Part shown: positions 8,846 to 16,997 of the stretch, piece after piece
Layout of the letters: each line of letters begins with the position of its first letter
Position numbering within the stretch: position 1 is the first letter of the stretch
From: Candidatus Chloroploca mongolica
GTDB lineage: Bacteria > Chloroflexota > Chloroflexia > Chloroflexales > Chloroflexaceae
DNA: 64,000 nucleotides
Assembly: GCF_004762035.2 (NCBI RefSeq)
Contig: NZ_SIJK02000022.1
Span: 1 to 64,000 of the forward strand
Reading direction: 5' to 3'
Notes under the pieces: generated by a model
Database searches by the model: none
What the model was told of the DNA's origin: nothing
What the model saw: only the letters and a program-made list of their open reading frames with translations
Position numbers and translations under genes: made by a program

Positions 8846-9115
8846 GGGCGAAGCACTATGGTGCTGCGCGAAACCTCCCCTCCCCCCTCGTGGGGGAGGG
8901 GCCGGGGGTGGGGGGCAAAGGCGTCGCCAACGTGCATCGTTGGCAGGGAGAACGCAAAAACCTTTGCGCCTTTGCGCCTTTGCGCCTTTGCGTCAAAATA
9001 GCCGCCTTATTTGCCCATTATTGCCGCTCAACGCCCTTTGCGTCTTTGCATCAAATCATCAGAAAATGCAATTCATACCCTCCTAACGAGCGCACAGGTG
9101 TGAAAGAGAACGCCG
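8846..9115. repeat. Intergenic stretch with GC-rich hairpin and TTTGCG repeats
   Basis: The 270 bases hold a CCCCTCCCCCC/GGGGGAGGGG hairpin near 8876-8902 and then four CTTTGCGC-type units (about 8965-8995) followed by GCGTCAAAATAGCCGCCTTATTTG, which is half of the CAAATAAG inverted-repeat element seen at 46876 and 57847. No gene is visible. Confidence 0.6.
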
Positions 9116-9805
9116 ATGAAAACAATCCTGGTGGTAGACGATGAACCTGGCATTGTCCAGATTGCCCGCGATTATCTTGATCGTGCGGGCTTTCGTGTGC
9201 TTACGGCTGATGATGGGCCTGGGGCTTTACGCCTTGCCCGTACCGAGCGCCCACATTTGCTGGTGCTTGATCTGATGCTGCCAGGGATGGACGGTCTCGA
9301 TGTGACGAGGTCGCTGCGTCAAGATCAGGCGACCCGCAAGTTGCCGATCATTATGCTGACCGCCCGCGTCGAAGAGGCTGATCGCCTGATTGGCCTCGAG
9401 CTCGGGGCTGATGATTATATGACCAAGCCCTTTAGCCCCCGTGAGCTTGTCGCCCGCGTGCGCGCGGTGTTGCGCCGTACCGAAGATAATGCTCCCCCTG
9501 TTGCTCTTATCCAGATCGGCGCGTTGAGCATTGACCTCGAACGGCGCATTGTCCGTCGCAATGGGATCGCTATTGAACTCACGGCTACCGAGTTTGACCT
9601 GCTTGCGGTGCTCGCTCGTGAACCCGGGCGACCTTTTACCCGTAGTCAGTTGCTCGATCTGGTCTTTGATCTGAGCTATGCCGGGTACGATCGTACGGTT
9701 GATGCCCATATTAAAAATCTCCGCCGTAAAATTCAACCTGACCCCGATGGTCTTCAGTATATTGTGACGGTCTATGGGGTTGGATATAAATGTATTGAAC
9801 TGTGA
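9116..9805 (+). CDS. OmpR-family response regulator
   Basis: A 229-aa regulator with a receiver domain (residues 3-115: acidic pair D8/D9, phosphoacceptor D52 in LDLMLPGMDG, K104 in MTKPFSP) and a C-terminal winged helix DNA-binding domain (about 130-228, ending VYGVGYKC). It is followed after 6 bases by a histidine kinase, so the two form a standard pair. Target genes are unknown; the nearby copper genes and Met-rich sensor loop make metal response a reasonable hypothesis. Confidence 0.95.
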   Translation: MKTILVVDDEPGIVQIARDYLDRAGFRVLTADDGPGALRLARTERPHLLVLDLMLPGMDGLDVTRSLRQDQATRKLPIIMLTARVEEADRLIGLELGADDYMTKPFSPRELVARVRAVLRRTEDNAPPVALIQIGALSIDLERRIVRRNGIAIELTATEFDLLAVLAREPGRPFTRSQLLDLVFDLSYAGYDRTVDAHIKNLRRKIQPDPDGLQYIVTVYGVGYKCIEL

Positions 9806-9811
9806 AAATAT

Positions 9812-11392
9812 ATGCGTAAAAACCCTCGTATCTTTAGTTTGATGCTGACTGCCTTTGGTCTTGTTATTGTGCTAGGCATTGGTGGCATGCTGCTCTTTTT
9901 CTGGGTTGCTGTGCTCAGCTTTCAGCGTGGTCATGATGATTGGGGTGCGCCGCCCGAGTTTGTCGCACGGGGCGAGGCTGCACGTCTGGCCCAGGTCTAT
10001 CGCCGCGAGGGTTCGTGGGAGGGGGTCGAGCCACGTTTTGATGTGATCGAGCGCCAGTTGCGCGATGATCGCTGGCAGAGCATTACGCTGCTTGATGCCG
10101 ATGGGCAGGTTGTCTCACGTCGCGTTGGGACTGAACCAATGATGCCGATGATGCCGATGATGGCTTCGGCTGAAAGCATGTCAAGTCGACCGCCACGTGG
10201 CGCGACCCCGCTTCTCTTGCCTGTTCCTCCCGAAGATGTTCTGTCAAGCACAGTGACTGCTGGTGGTGTTGCCATTGTCCCTGCCAATCCTGTGCAGATG
10301 ATGTCAGCCGATGGGCAGGTTCTCTTGACGATTCCTATTCAGTTGCGCGACGAGACCGTGGGGGCGCTGGTGATCGATTATGCCAGTGGCGAGGGTCGGA
10401 CGTTCGGGTTCGCTAATCTTGCCCGCGGGGTTGGCGCCGCCGGTCTGGCCCTGGCCGGGATCTTGCTTGGCCTGGCAATCTTCTTTTCGCGCCGGATCAG
10501 TACGCCCCTTGCTCAACTCAACCAGGCGGCCCGGGCGCTGACGGCGGGTGATATGCAGGTGCGGGTCGAGCCGGGCCGCGTGCGCGAGGTGGCCGATCTG
10601 GCGCTTAGTTTCAATCAACTGGCTGATGCCCTGGCTGCGGCTGACCAGCAACGGCGTCAGTTGACCGCCGATGTTGCCCACGAATTGCGTACGCCTCTCT
10701 CGATCATCAAAGGTCGCCTCGAAGGGGTGCAGGATGGCGTCTATGAACCCGATCAATCGCAGATCGCTGGTCTGCTCGGCGAAGTTGCCCTACTCGAACG
10801 CTTGATCGAGGATCTGCGTTTGCTCGCGCTGGCTGATGCCGGTCAACTCGCGCTCTATCCCGAACCTTGCGCCCCCGCCCACCTGTTGCACGATACGGCA
10901 CGCTCGTTTGCCCGCCAGGCCGAGGAACAGGCGGTCGCGTTGCACGTGGAAGCCGCCGACGCGCTGCCCGAGGTGCTGGTCGATCCCCAGCGCATCAGTC
11001 AGGTGCTCGGCAATCTGGTCGGCAATGCGCTGCGCCATTCACCCCCAGGCGGCCAGATAACCCTGTCGGCGCAGGTTGTTGCTGATGAGGGCGTGGCGTT
11101 TGCGGTGAGCGATACGGGGCATGGTATCGCGCCCGCCGATCTTCCCCATATCTTTGACCGCTTCTATCGCGTTGATCGCGCACGGTCGCGTAGTGCTGGC
11201 GGTGCTGGCCTCGGTCTTGCGATTGCCCGCCGCATCATCGAAACCCATGGCGGCACGATCAATGCTACAAGCACGCTCGGTCACGGTACGACGATGCGCT
11301 TTGTCTTGCCCCTTGAACCGGCCAGCGATGGTACAATGGATCGTGCGCTGCCCCATCAAGGCAGCGCAGACGATCAAACACTGCCCGCGTGA
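9812..11392 (+). CDS. Sensor histidine kinase with Met-rich extracytoplasmic loop
   Basis: A 526-aa kinase. A first membrane helix (about 10-35), an extracytoplasmic sensor region (36-200), a second helix (205-225) and a HAMP domain come before the dimerisation helix with H290 (AHELRTPLS). The ATPase domain shows NLVGNALRHS, DTGHGIAP and GGAGLGLAI. The sensor region contains MMPMMPMMASAESM (110-123), built from a repeated ATGATGCCG unit. Such Met clusters bind Cu(I)/Ag(I) in other proteins, so copper sensing is inferred. The stop overlaps the moeA leader. Confidence 0.93.
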   Translation: MRKNPRIFSLMLTAFGLVIVLGIGGMLLFFWVAVLSFQRGHDDWGAPPEFVARGEAARLAQVYRREGSWEGVEPRFDVIERQLRDDRWQSITLLDADGQVVSRRVGTEPMMPMMPMMASAESMSSRPPRGATPLLLPVPPEDVLSSTVTAGGVAIVPANPVQMMSADGQVLLTIPIQLRDETVGALVIDYASGEGRTFGFANLARGVGAAGLALAGILLGLAIFFSRRISTPLAQLNQAARALTAGDMQVRVEPGRVREVADLALSFNQLADALAAADQQRRQLTADVAHELRTPLSIIKGRLEGVQDGVYEPDQSQIAGLLGEVALLERLIEDLRLLALADAGQLALYPEPCAPAHLLHDTARSFARQAEEQAVALHVEAADALPEVLVDPQRISQVLGNLVGNALRHSPPGGQITLSAQVVADEGVAFAVSDTGHGIAPADLPHIFDRFYRVDRARSRSAGGAGLGLAIARRIIETHGGTINATSTLGHGTTMRFVLPLEPASDGTMDRALPHQGSADDQTLPA

Positions 11393-11400
11393 GGAATGGC

Positions 11401-12612
11401 ATGCCAGAGTCGCCCTATCCGATGGTGTCAGTTGACGAGGCCCAGCAGGTGATTATGGGCCGTGTGGTGCCGCTCGAAGCCGAAGAAGTTGATGCGCTGA
11501 CCGCCGATGGTCGCGTGCTTGCCCAGGCAATTCAGGCACCGCTGAATATTCCCGATGTGCCCAAGGCGGCGATGGATGGCTATGCGCTGCGTACCGACGA
11601 TGGCCTGAAGCCGCGTCGTATCGTCGCCGAGTTGACGGCTGGTACGGCTGCCGGGGTGTCGCTCGAACCAGGTACTGCCGTACGCATTATGACCGGTGCG
11701 CCAATGCCTGCCGGTGCCGATGCGATGCTTCCTGTCGAACTCGCCGAGGAGCACGCTGGCTGGCTGACGTTGCACCACACGTTGCAATCTGGTCAGCATG
11801 TGCATACCGTGGGCCAGGATGCCGCTCAGGGTGCGACGATCCTTGCTCGCGGTACGGTTATTGGTACGCCGGAACTTGGCTTGCTCGCTACCTTTGGCTT
11901 GACCAGGGTGCAGGTCTATCGCCGCCCGCGGGTTGCTGTGCTGGCGACTGGTGATGAAGTGATCGAGCCAGGCTTACCTCGCCCTGCTGGCGCAGTCTAT
12001 GACTCGAATCGCTACGCCTTGATGGCGGCGTTGCGCGAGGCGGGCTGCGAGGTTCTCTCCCTCGGCATTGCCCCTGATGACCACACTAAGCAGCGCGAAG
12101 CCCTTCTCCGCGGGCTCGAAGCGGCTGATGTGCTGGTCACGAGCGGCGGCGTCAGCATGGGTTCACGCGATCTAATCAAGCCCCTGCTTGCTGAACTTGG
12201 CACGGTTCACTTTGGGCGCATCGCCTTCAAGCCGGGCAAGCCAACCACGTTTGCAACCGTGGGGGCCAAACTTGCGTTTGGATTGCCGGGCTATCCCGTC
12301 TCCTCACTGGTCTCGTGCGAAGTCTTTGTGCGCCCTGCCCTCCGCGCCTTGCAGGGCGATCCGCATCCCTGGCGCCCCCGCGTGCGCGTGCGCCTCAGCA
12401 CCCCGATCCGCCCCTCGCACGATCGCCCCGAATACCAACGGGTCACCATTCGTCAAGAGGGCGTGCATCTGGTGGCGGGAACAACCGGCGGCCAGGGTAG
12501 CTCCCGCCTGATGTCGCTCCTCGGAGCCAACGGGCTTTTGCTTGTCCCCCCCGGCGAGGCAATCTACCCTGTCGGCACCGAACTCGAGGCGCTGTTGACG
12601 GCGTCACTCTGA
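11401..12612 (+). CDS. moeA: Molybdopterin molybdenumtransferase MoeA
   Basis: About 403 aa, inserting molybdate into adenylylated molybdopterin in molybdenum cofactor synthesis. Family blocks visible are DVPKAAMDGYAL, GTAAGVSLEPGTAVRIMTGAPMP, LATGDEV, SGGVSMGSRD and the GLPGYPVSS signature. The ATG at 11401 was preferred because GAGGAA lies 5 bases upstream; a GTG at 11389 overlaps the kinase stop. It follows the kinase directly and ends at a bidirectional terminator. Confidence 0.95.
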   Translation: MPESPYPMVSVDEAQQVIMGRVVPLEAEEVDALTADGRVLAQAIQAPLNIPDVPKAAMDGYALRTDDGLKPRRIVAELTAGTAAGVSLEPGTAVRIMTGAPMPAGADAMLPVELAEEHAGWLTLHHTLQSGQHVHTVGQDAAQGATILARGTVIGTPELGLLATFGLTRVQVYRRPRVAVLATGDEVIEPGLPRPAGAVYDSNRYALMAALREAGCEVLSLGIAPDDHTKQREALLRGLEAADVLVTSGGVSMGSRDLIKPLLAELGTVHFGRIAFKPGKPTTFATVGAKLAFGLPGYPVSSLVSCEVFVRPALRALQGDPHPWRPRVRVRLSTPIRPSHDRPEYQRVTIRQEGVHLVAGTTGGQGSSRLMSLLGANGLLLVPPGEAIYPVGTELEALLTASL

Positions 12613-12624
12613 TGCGCTTCGTTG

Positions 12625-12651
12625 AAAAAAGCCAGCATAGCTGGCTTTTTT
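12625..12651. terminator. Bidirectional terminator between moeA and the copper operon
   Basis: A6-GCCAGC-ATA-GCTGGC-T6 forms a perfect hairpin with A/T tracts on both sides, suiting both convergent transcripts. Confidence 0.9.
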
Positions 12652-12657
12652 CTCCTC

Positions 12658-13029
12658 TCACCGTTTTACTACGATGCGCAGTTGCTCACTCGGATGGAGC
12701 GAGCAGACCAACTCGAACGTGCCGGGGCCGGCAAAGTGCTGGATAAAGCGTTGACCAGGGGCAATCCGATATGGCCCGATCGTGATCGCCTCGTCGTCGT
12801 CGTTCTGGATCACCAGCGTATCCTGTTCACTCAGGTGCAAGACGATCTCTTGGGGAAAGAGGTCGAGCTCTTCTCCGGCGGCAAGCCGCACCGCCGTACC
12901 GGGTGGCACGCTAATCACCAGTGTGCGCTGGGCTTCGTCACGCGTATTCAGCCACCAGATGCTTCCAATGCCCACGCCAACCAGCAGAACGAGCCCCACC
13001 AGACTGAGCAGCAGAGAACGACGATGCAC
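12658..13029 (-). CDS. Membrane-anchored cupredoxin-like protein
   Basis: About 123 aa. One membrane helix (5-26), then a single beta-sandwich domain whose end, FAGPGTFELVCSLHP, matches the Cys...His loop of cupredoxins. The first His ligand region reads NDDDEAITIG where HTV is usual, and no Met follows the His, so a complete type-1 copper site is not obvious. GTG start one base after the SCO stop, with GGGAGG inside the SCO 3-prime end, showing coupling. Third gene of the PCuAC-SCO operon; a role in copper handling is inferred from fold and context. Confidence 0.75.
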   Translation of the reverse strand: MHRRSLLLSLVGLVLLVGVGIGSIWWLNTRDEAQRTLVISVPPGTAVRLAAGEELDLFPQEIVLHLSEQDTLVIQNDDDEAITIGPYRIAPGQRFIQHFAGPGTFELVCSLHPSEQLRIVVKR

Positions 13030-13030
13030 C

Positions 13031-13624
13031 TCAGCCTCCCTCACGGGCGAGTAGGCGCAGGTCAGCGGTAATATCTTCTACCGGAGTACCGTGGGCAAAG
13101 AGGATCCGCCAGTTCCCGGCTTTGTCAATCGCGTAGATAAACCCCGAATGATCGATGGTATACCCCATCGCCGAATTCGGCAATTCGCGCTGCTCGGAAA
13201 AGACCCCGTACGACTTCAGAATCGGCGCGAGCGTTGCTTCATCGCCGCGCAAACCCTTAAAGCGCGGATCAAACGCCGTGACATATTGCTGCAAGCGTTC
13301 GCTCGTATCGCGTTCAGGATCAAGGCTAACCAGGGCTACCTGAATCGCCTCGGCATCCGCCCCGAGTTCCCGACTCACCGCCGACAGATCCGCCAGCGCC
13401 GCCGGACAAATATCAGGGCACATCGTAAACCCAAAAAAGAGCACAACCACCTGCCCTTTCTGCTCGCTCAACGTAAATGGTTGCCCCTGTTCATCAATCA
13501 ACGTGAAATCAAAAGCTGGCTCAGCTGGCTCCAGTACCGTCCCGCGAAACTGGGGCGCGCTCGGCCCACAGGCAGTTAGCATCAATAACACCATCCCTAG
13601 CAGGATGAAGGAGAATTTTTTCAT
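13031..13624 (-). CDS. SCO1/SenC copper chaperone lipoprotein
   Basis: About 197 aa. Lipobox LTAC with Cys19, then a thioredoxin-like domain. The copper ligands are C69 and C73 in MCPDICP and H159 in YTIDHSGF, all present. SCO proteins deliver copper to, or reduce, the CuA site of cytochrome c oxidase on the outer face of the membrane. The ATG at 13624 follows GAGGTG at a good distance and gives an intact signal peptide. PCuAC lies upstream, and the cupredoxin-like gene follows after 1 base. Confidence 0.95.
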   Translation of the reverse strand: MKKFSFILLGMVLLMLTACGPSAPQFRGTVLEPAEPAFDFTLIDEQGQPFTLSEQKGQVVVLFFGFTMCPDICPAALADLSAVSRELGADAEAIQVALVSLDPERDTSERLQQYVTAFDPRFKGLRGDEATLAPILKSYGVFSEQRELPNSAMGYTIDHSGFIYAIDKAGNWRILFAHGTPVEDITADLRLLAREGG

Positions 13625-13673
13625 TATCAACACCTCAAAGCAACAGGTTTTAAGGGCGTCAGCCCTGAATGTC

Positions 13674-13703
13674 ATGGGGATGAGGCGAACGCCCCATCCC
13701 CAT
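13674..13703. repeat. Hairpin between PCuAC and SCO genes
   Basis: Arms ATGGGGATGAGGCG and CGCCCCATCCCCAT pair over 14 positions with one mismatch and a 2-base loop. No T tract follows, so it may be an mRNA-processing or attenuation element rather than a terminator. Confidence 0.6.
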
Positions 13704-13713
13704 CCCCAACACC

Positions 13714-14265
13714 TTACGGCTGACGTACAACGGCATTCACCTCGACGGTTCCTGCCCGCTCAAAAGTCAGCGTCACCGGAATACTCTCGCCTTCCTTCAC
13801 ATCCCTGGTAACATCAATGAACATCACGTGAAACCCACCCGGACGTAGTTCCACCTCGCCGCCGGCAGGAACCTCGATCTTCTCGACCGGGCGCATACGC
13901 ATGACATTGTCTTCCATCAAGACATTGTGCAGTTCAATGGTCTCGGCAATGTCGGCAGCGGCAGCCACAAGATAGTCCGGTTCACTGCCACTGTTCGTGA
14001 TGACCATATACCCTGCCGTCGTCGTTCCTGCGGACATAGCCCCATGTTCCGTTGTCTGATCCATCGTCCCATGCCCGCTTCCGCTCTGGGCAGTGCCCTC
14101 CATCGGCATCGCGGCAAGACTGGCGGGCCGTACCCAGGCGTCACGTATTTCAAGCGCCATCCCCGTCGCAGGGGCTACCGCAGGTGTTGTCGTCGGGGCA
14201 GCCCCACAGGCCACCAGGATCAGACTGCTGATTGCCAGCAGGATCACGATTATTGTATTTCGCAT
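13714..14265 (-). CDS. PCuAC-family copper chaperone lipoprotein
   Basis: About 183 aa. Lipobox LVAC after a hydrophobic signal, then a PCuA(C) domain with the exact H-x10-M-x21-H-x-M copper motif (HNVLMEDNVM...FHVM). A His/Met-rich insertion (PMEGTAQSGSGHGTMD...EHGAM) lies between the first strand and the core, offering more Cu(I) ligands than usual. PCuAC proteins hand copper to the CuA site together with SCO. ATG at 14265 has AGGAAG upstream. First clear gene of the copper operon. Confidence 0.93.
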   Translation of the reverse strand: MRNTIIVILLAISSLILVACGAAPTTTPAVAPATGMALEIRDAWVRPASLAAMPMEGTAQSGSGHGTMDQTTEHGAMSAGTTTAGYMVITNSGSEPDYLVAAAADIAETIELHNVLMEDNVMRMRPVEKIEVPAGGEVELRPGGFHVMFIDVTRDVKEGESIPVTLTFERAGTVEVNAVVRQP

Positions 14266-14289
14266 TGTTCTTAGCTTCCTCTTCCTTAT

Positions 14290-14310
14290 CAAGCCCACAT
14301 CAGGTGGGCT
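14290..14310. repeat. AGCCCAC/GTGGGCT hairpin upstream of PCuAC
   Basis: A 7-bp perfect stem with a 5-base loop lies 25-45 bases before the PCuAC start codon. It could sit in the leader of that message. No further evidence for regulation. Confidence 0.4.
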
Positions 14311-14602
14311 GCACCTTTAATAGTCTGTAACCTACGTCTCTTGATCCCAGCGGGAGCTTCGACAGACTCAGCATCCGTCTGTTCGCAACGCCCATCGTCC
14401 GCCGTTGGCTGAGCTTGTCGAAGCCAATACCTAGAGCAGCAAACTTCTGTTACGCACCACGTAGTGGTCTATGAAGTAAGTTTCCCGGTAGCGCCGCCGA
14501 CCACGAATGCTGATCACGAAGAAACGAAGGGAGTGCCGGCTTTAGCCGGCTGAAGCCGGCACTCCCTTACCCTTTGCGCCTTTGCGCCTTTGCGTCAAAT
14601 CA
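14311..14602. repeat. Repeat-filled intergenic region
   Basis: Holds AGTCTGTAAC (14322-14331); an imperfect GCTTCGACA/TGTCGAAGC inverted pair (about 14356-14425); a 27-base exact inverted copy (14481-14507) of 23830-23856; a perfect-armed GGGAGTGCCGGC hairpin (14529-14566); and TTTGCGCC units (14573-14597). No gene is seen. Confidence 0.65.
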
Positions 14603-14971
14603 TCAGCAAACTCGCTGCCGCATCAGGCGCGGGGGAGGCACCGGCGGAGCGTCGTTTATCCGCCTCTGCCAGAGGGGTGTATGCGCTCTGAGGCTATCTT
14701 GGAGGCGCAGAGCCAGGATAAGCAGCGCCGCAAGGGCTAAGTCCCCTTGCGTCAGGCTCTGAATCAGTCCTGGACTAAGCGGCGGGGGGAGGTTCTGGGC
14801 GAGGGCAAGGGTGTGACCACAGACAAAGGGTGATGCTTCATCAGTCGGGGCACCCCAAGAAAACGGCACTGAGCAGTGCAGAACACATGCCAGCAACGTG
14901 CCTGGCAAGATAAAACTCAGGAACGCACTGATCCAGGTACGATGCGCAGCGAGCCGGATCAGCCGTGACAT
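14603..14971 (-). CDS. Small hypothetical membrane protein
   Basis: About 122 aa (or 130 aa from an alternative start at 14995). One clear hydrophobic segment (WISAFLSFILPGTLLACVLHCSV) followed by a short stretch with CGH, and a second hydrophobic segment (LALAALLILALRL). Cys and His near the first segment, and position upstream of the PCuAC gene on the same strand, loosely recall small membrane proteins near copper genes, but no family is recognised. No Shine-Dalgarno is seen, so coding is uncertain. Confidence 0.4.
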   Translation of the reverse strand: MSRLIRLAAHRTWISAFLSFILPGTLLACVLHCSVPFSWGAPTDEASPFVCGHTLALAQNLPPPLSPGLIQSLTQGDLALAALLILALRLQDSLRAHTPLWQRRINDAPPVPPPRLMRQRVC

Positions 14972-15042
14972 CTGTTGGTGATGCGGTACAGCCATGCCAT
15001 GATTATGGGCCAGATATCACAAGATTGCAAATAAGGCAACGC

Positions 15043-15705
15043 TTATTCAAGCACCGTCCCATTGATCACCAACCCAAACTTGCACTGCAAACGAGCCGCC
15101 GCCGAGCGACACATCACCATCCGCGAGAGAAAGATCGCAAAATAGTCCATGACAGTCGCAATTGATGGGTCAATCGTCATATTCAGCACAATACATCGTT
15201 CGTCGGCAAGCACCTCAAGGGTAGAGCGAGTGACCGCTAGATTGACCCGATCATGAATATCATGCTTCGCCGGATCAGGTTCGTTTACCCGTGAAAGATG
15301 CACATCGGCTTTATCGGCAAGAATCAAGGCCGCCGCGACCGCACTCGTGGCATGCCCATACTCCTCTTCGTGATTGCCGATCGCACAAATAATGACAAGG
15401 ATTTCTGATAACTCCATGCCCAGTTCACCCAGCAATTCCTTCGCCAGCATTGCCCCAGTCTGACCATGCAACTGGCGATTGATCAGATTGCCAATATCGT
15501 GCAGCATCCCGGCAATGGCCGCCAGTTCACCTTCACGCTCAGGATACCCGAGCTCGGCAAGTACCCGGTGAGCCGCTTTGCTTACGCGGGTCGCGTGACG
15601 TACACCGTGTTCCGTGTAGCCGATCTGTCGCAAGTTTTCGTTGGCCGCATTGAGGTACGCAAGGGTGGTTGGATGCTCACGCACCTGCTGGATCGAGACG
15701 GGCAT
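15043..15705 (-). CDS. HD-domain phosphohydrolase
   Basis: About 220 aa. Metal-binding HD motif: H37 (VRHATRVS), H69-D70 (GMLHDIGN) and later NHEEEYGHATS and LADKADVHLSR, the HDIG-type arrangement. Family members cleave phosphoesters such as cyclic dinucleotides or (p)ppGpp; the substrate here is unknown. The ATG at 15705 has an ideal AAGGAG upstream; earlier in-frame codons have none. Divergent from the acyltransferase gene. Confidence 0.85.
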   Translation of the reverse strand: MPVSIQQVREHPTTLAYLNAANENLRQIGYTEHGVRHATRVSKAAHRVLAELGYPEREGELAAIAGMLHDIGNLINRQLHGQTGAMLAKELLGELGMELSEILVIICAIGNHEEEYGHATSAVAAALILADKADVHLSRVNEPDPAKHDIHDRVNLAVTRSTLEVLADERCIVLNMTIDPSIATVMDYFAIFLSRMVMCRSAAARLQCKFGLVINGTVLE

Positions 15706-15831
15706 ATGCAAACTCCTTGTTGGCAAGGTTGAGGAACGGGCGGGTTGGCTGGGTCTGCTACCCTGCCCCAACTACGCTGTAACTTGAACCAGTACGCTTA
15801 GATTGGCGCAGACTTTGCCTACGCTTTTTTA

Positions 15832-15861
15832 GTCTGGTATCTCGTGGCTAGTATACCAGAC
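15832..15861. promoter_or_regulatory. GTCTGGTAT/ATACCAGAC inverted repeat before the phosphotransacylase gene
   Basis: Nine-base perfect arms with a 12-base spacer lie 29-58 bases before the start codon, next to possible TATACC and TATAGT -10-like boxes. Symmetry and position suit an operator, but a message hairpin is equally possible. Confidence 0.4.
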
Positions 15862-15889
15862 GACGCACCATATAGTCAGGAGTACTACC

Positions 15890-16861
15890 ATGGGTCTGTA
15901 TCATCAAGCAAACGATTTCCCCGAAGACAACGCTTTTAATGGCTATGAAATGTTGATGGATGCATGCAAGAATCTTGATCCCATCAACGTTGCGGTTGTG
16001 CATCCCTGTGACGATGTCTCGCTCTCTAGTGCAATTGATGCAGCCGAGAAGGGCTTGATTATTCCCATACTGGTCGGCCCTCAGGCTCGGATTCGGGCTG
16101 TCGCCGAAGAACACGGGCTTGATCTGAGCCCGTACAAGATTATTGATGTGGAACACAGTCACGCTTCGGCAGCCAAGTCGGTGGAACTGATCAGGCTCGG
16201 TGTCGCCGAGGCCTTGATGAAAGGGAGCCTGCACACCGATGAGTTGCTGGCCGAGGTTGTCAATAAGACGACTGGCCTCCGTACCGAGCGCCGCATCAGT
16301 CACTGTTTCATCATGGATGTGCCGACCTATCCCAAACCCTTGATTGTGACCGACGGTGCGGTGAATATTACCCCCAACCTCAAGGCCAAGGCCGATATCT
16401 GTCAGAATGCGATCGAATTGGCCCAGGTGTTGCGCATCGAACAACCAAAGGTTGCTGTGCTTTCCGCTGTTGAGACGATCAACCCCGAAATCCCTTCGAC
16501 CATTGACGCCGCAGCTCTGTGCAAGATGGCCGACCGTGGTCAAATTGTCGGCGGTATTCTTGATGGTCCGCTGGCGCTCGATAATGCGATCAGCATGGAG
16601 GCCGCCCGTACCAAGAAGATCGTCTCGCCTGTGGCTGGTCAGGCCGATATTCTCCTCGTTCCAAACCTTGAAGCTGGCAACATTCTTGCCAAGCAACTCA
16701 CCTTCCTCGCCCGCGCCGAGGCGGCCGGGGTGATCATGGGGGCACGGGTACCGATTATCCTCACAAGTCGCGCCGATACGCTCCGGGCACGCCTGGCCTC
16801 GTGTGCAGTCGCTGTCTTGCTCGTCTATGCCCGTCGTGCTACCCTGAAATTACCAGTCTAG
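15890..16861 (+). CDS. Phosphate acetyl/butyryltransferase (PTA_PTB family)
   Basis: A 323-aa enzyme interconverting an acyl-CoA and acyl phosphate. Family blocks include LVGPQARI, MKGSLHTDELL, FIMDVP, IVTDGAVNITPNL and VPNLEAGNILAKQLTF. It is of the shorter PTB-like type, not the long DRTGG Pta type, so acetyl- versus butyryl-CoA preference cannot be settled. AGGAG lies 6-10 bases before the ATG. Acetate kinase follows, so the pair would form an acyl-CoA to acid plus ATP pathway. Confidence 0.9.
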   Translation: MGLYHQANDFPEDNAFNGYEMLMDACKNLDPINVAVVHPCDDVSLSSAIDAAEKGLIIPILVGPQARIRAVAEEHGLDLSPYKIIDVEHSHASAAKSVELIRLGVAEALMKGSLHTDELLAEVVNKTTGLRTERRISHCFIMDVPTYPKPLIVTDGAVNITPNLKAKADICQNAIELAQVLRIEQPKVAVLSAVETINPEIPSTIDAAALCKMADRGQIVGGILDGPLALDNAISMEAARTKKIVSPVAGQADILLVPNLEAGNILAKQLTFLARAEAAGVIMGARVPIILTSRADTLRARLASCAVAVLLVYARRATLKLPV

Positions 16862-16891
16862 GCGCAAAACGGTTCAAAGAAGCTGGTTTTT

Positions 16892-16968
16892 TGACGCAAA
16901 GGTGCAAAGGCGCAGAGGTTTGATGTAAGTCTATGCGTAGCTTTGCGTCTTTGCGCCTTTGCGTCAAT
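16892..16968. repeat. Inverted TTGACGCAAAGG / CCTTTGCGTCAA repeat
   Basis: Between the acyltransferase and acetate kinase genes, TTGACGCAAAGGTGCAAAGG pairs with CTTTGCGCCTTTGCGTCAA. It belongs to the same dispersed family as 46876-47000 and 57847-57955, lacking the outer CAAATAAG arms. Confidence 0.65.
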
Positions 16969-16997
16969 ATGGGTCAACCTTCTTCAGGAGTTCAATG

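Noticed and set aside
12622-13071. Plus-strand frame opposite the cupredoxin-like gene
   Set aside because: Starts inside a terminator hairpin and is antisense to a coupled operon gene.
15848-16696. 282-codon minus-strand frame over the phosphotransacylase gene
   Set aside because: Shadow of a well-recognised enzyme; no ribosome site or motifs.
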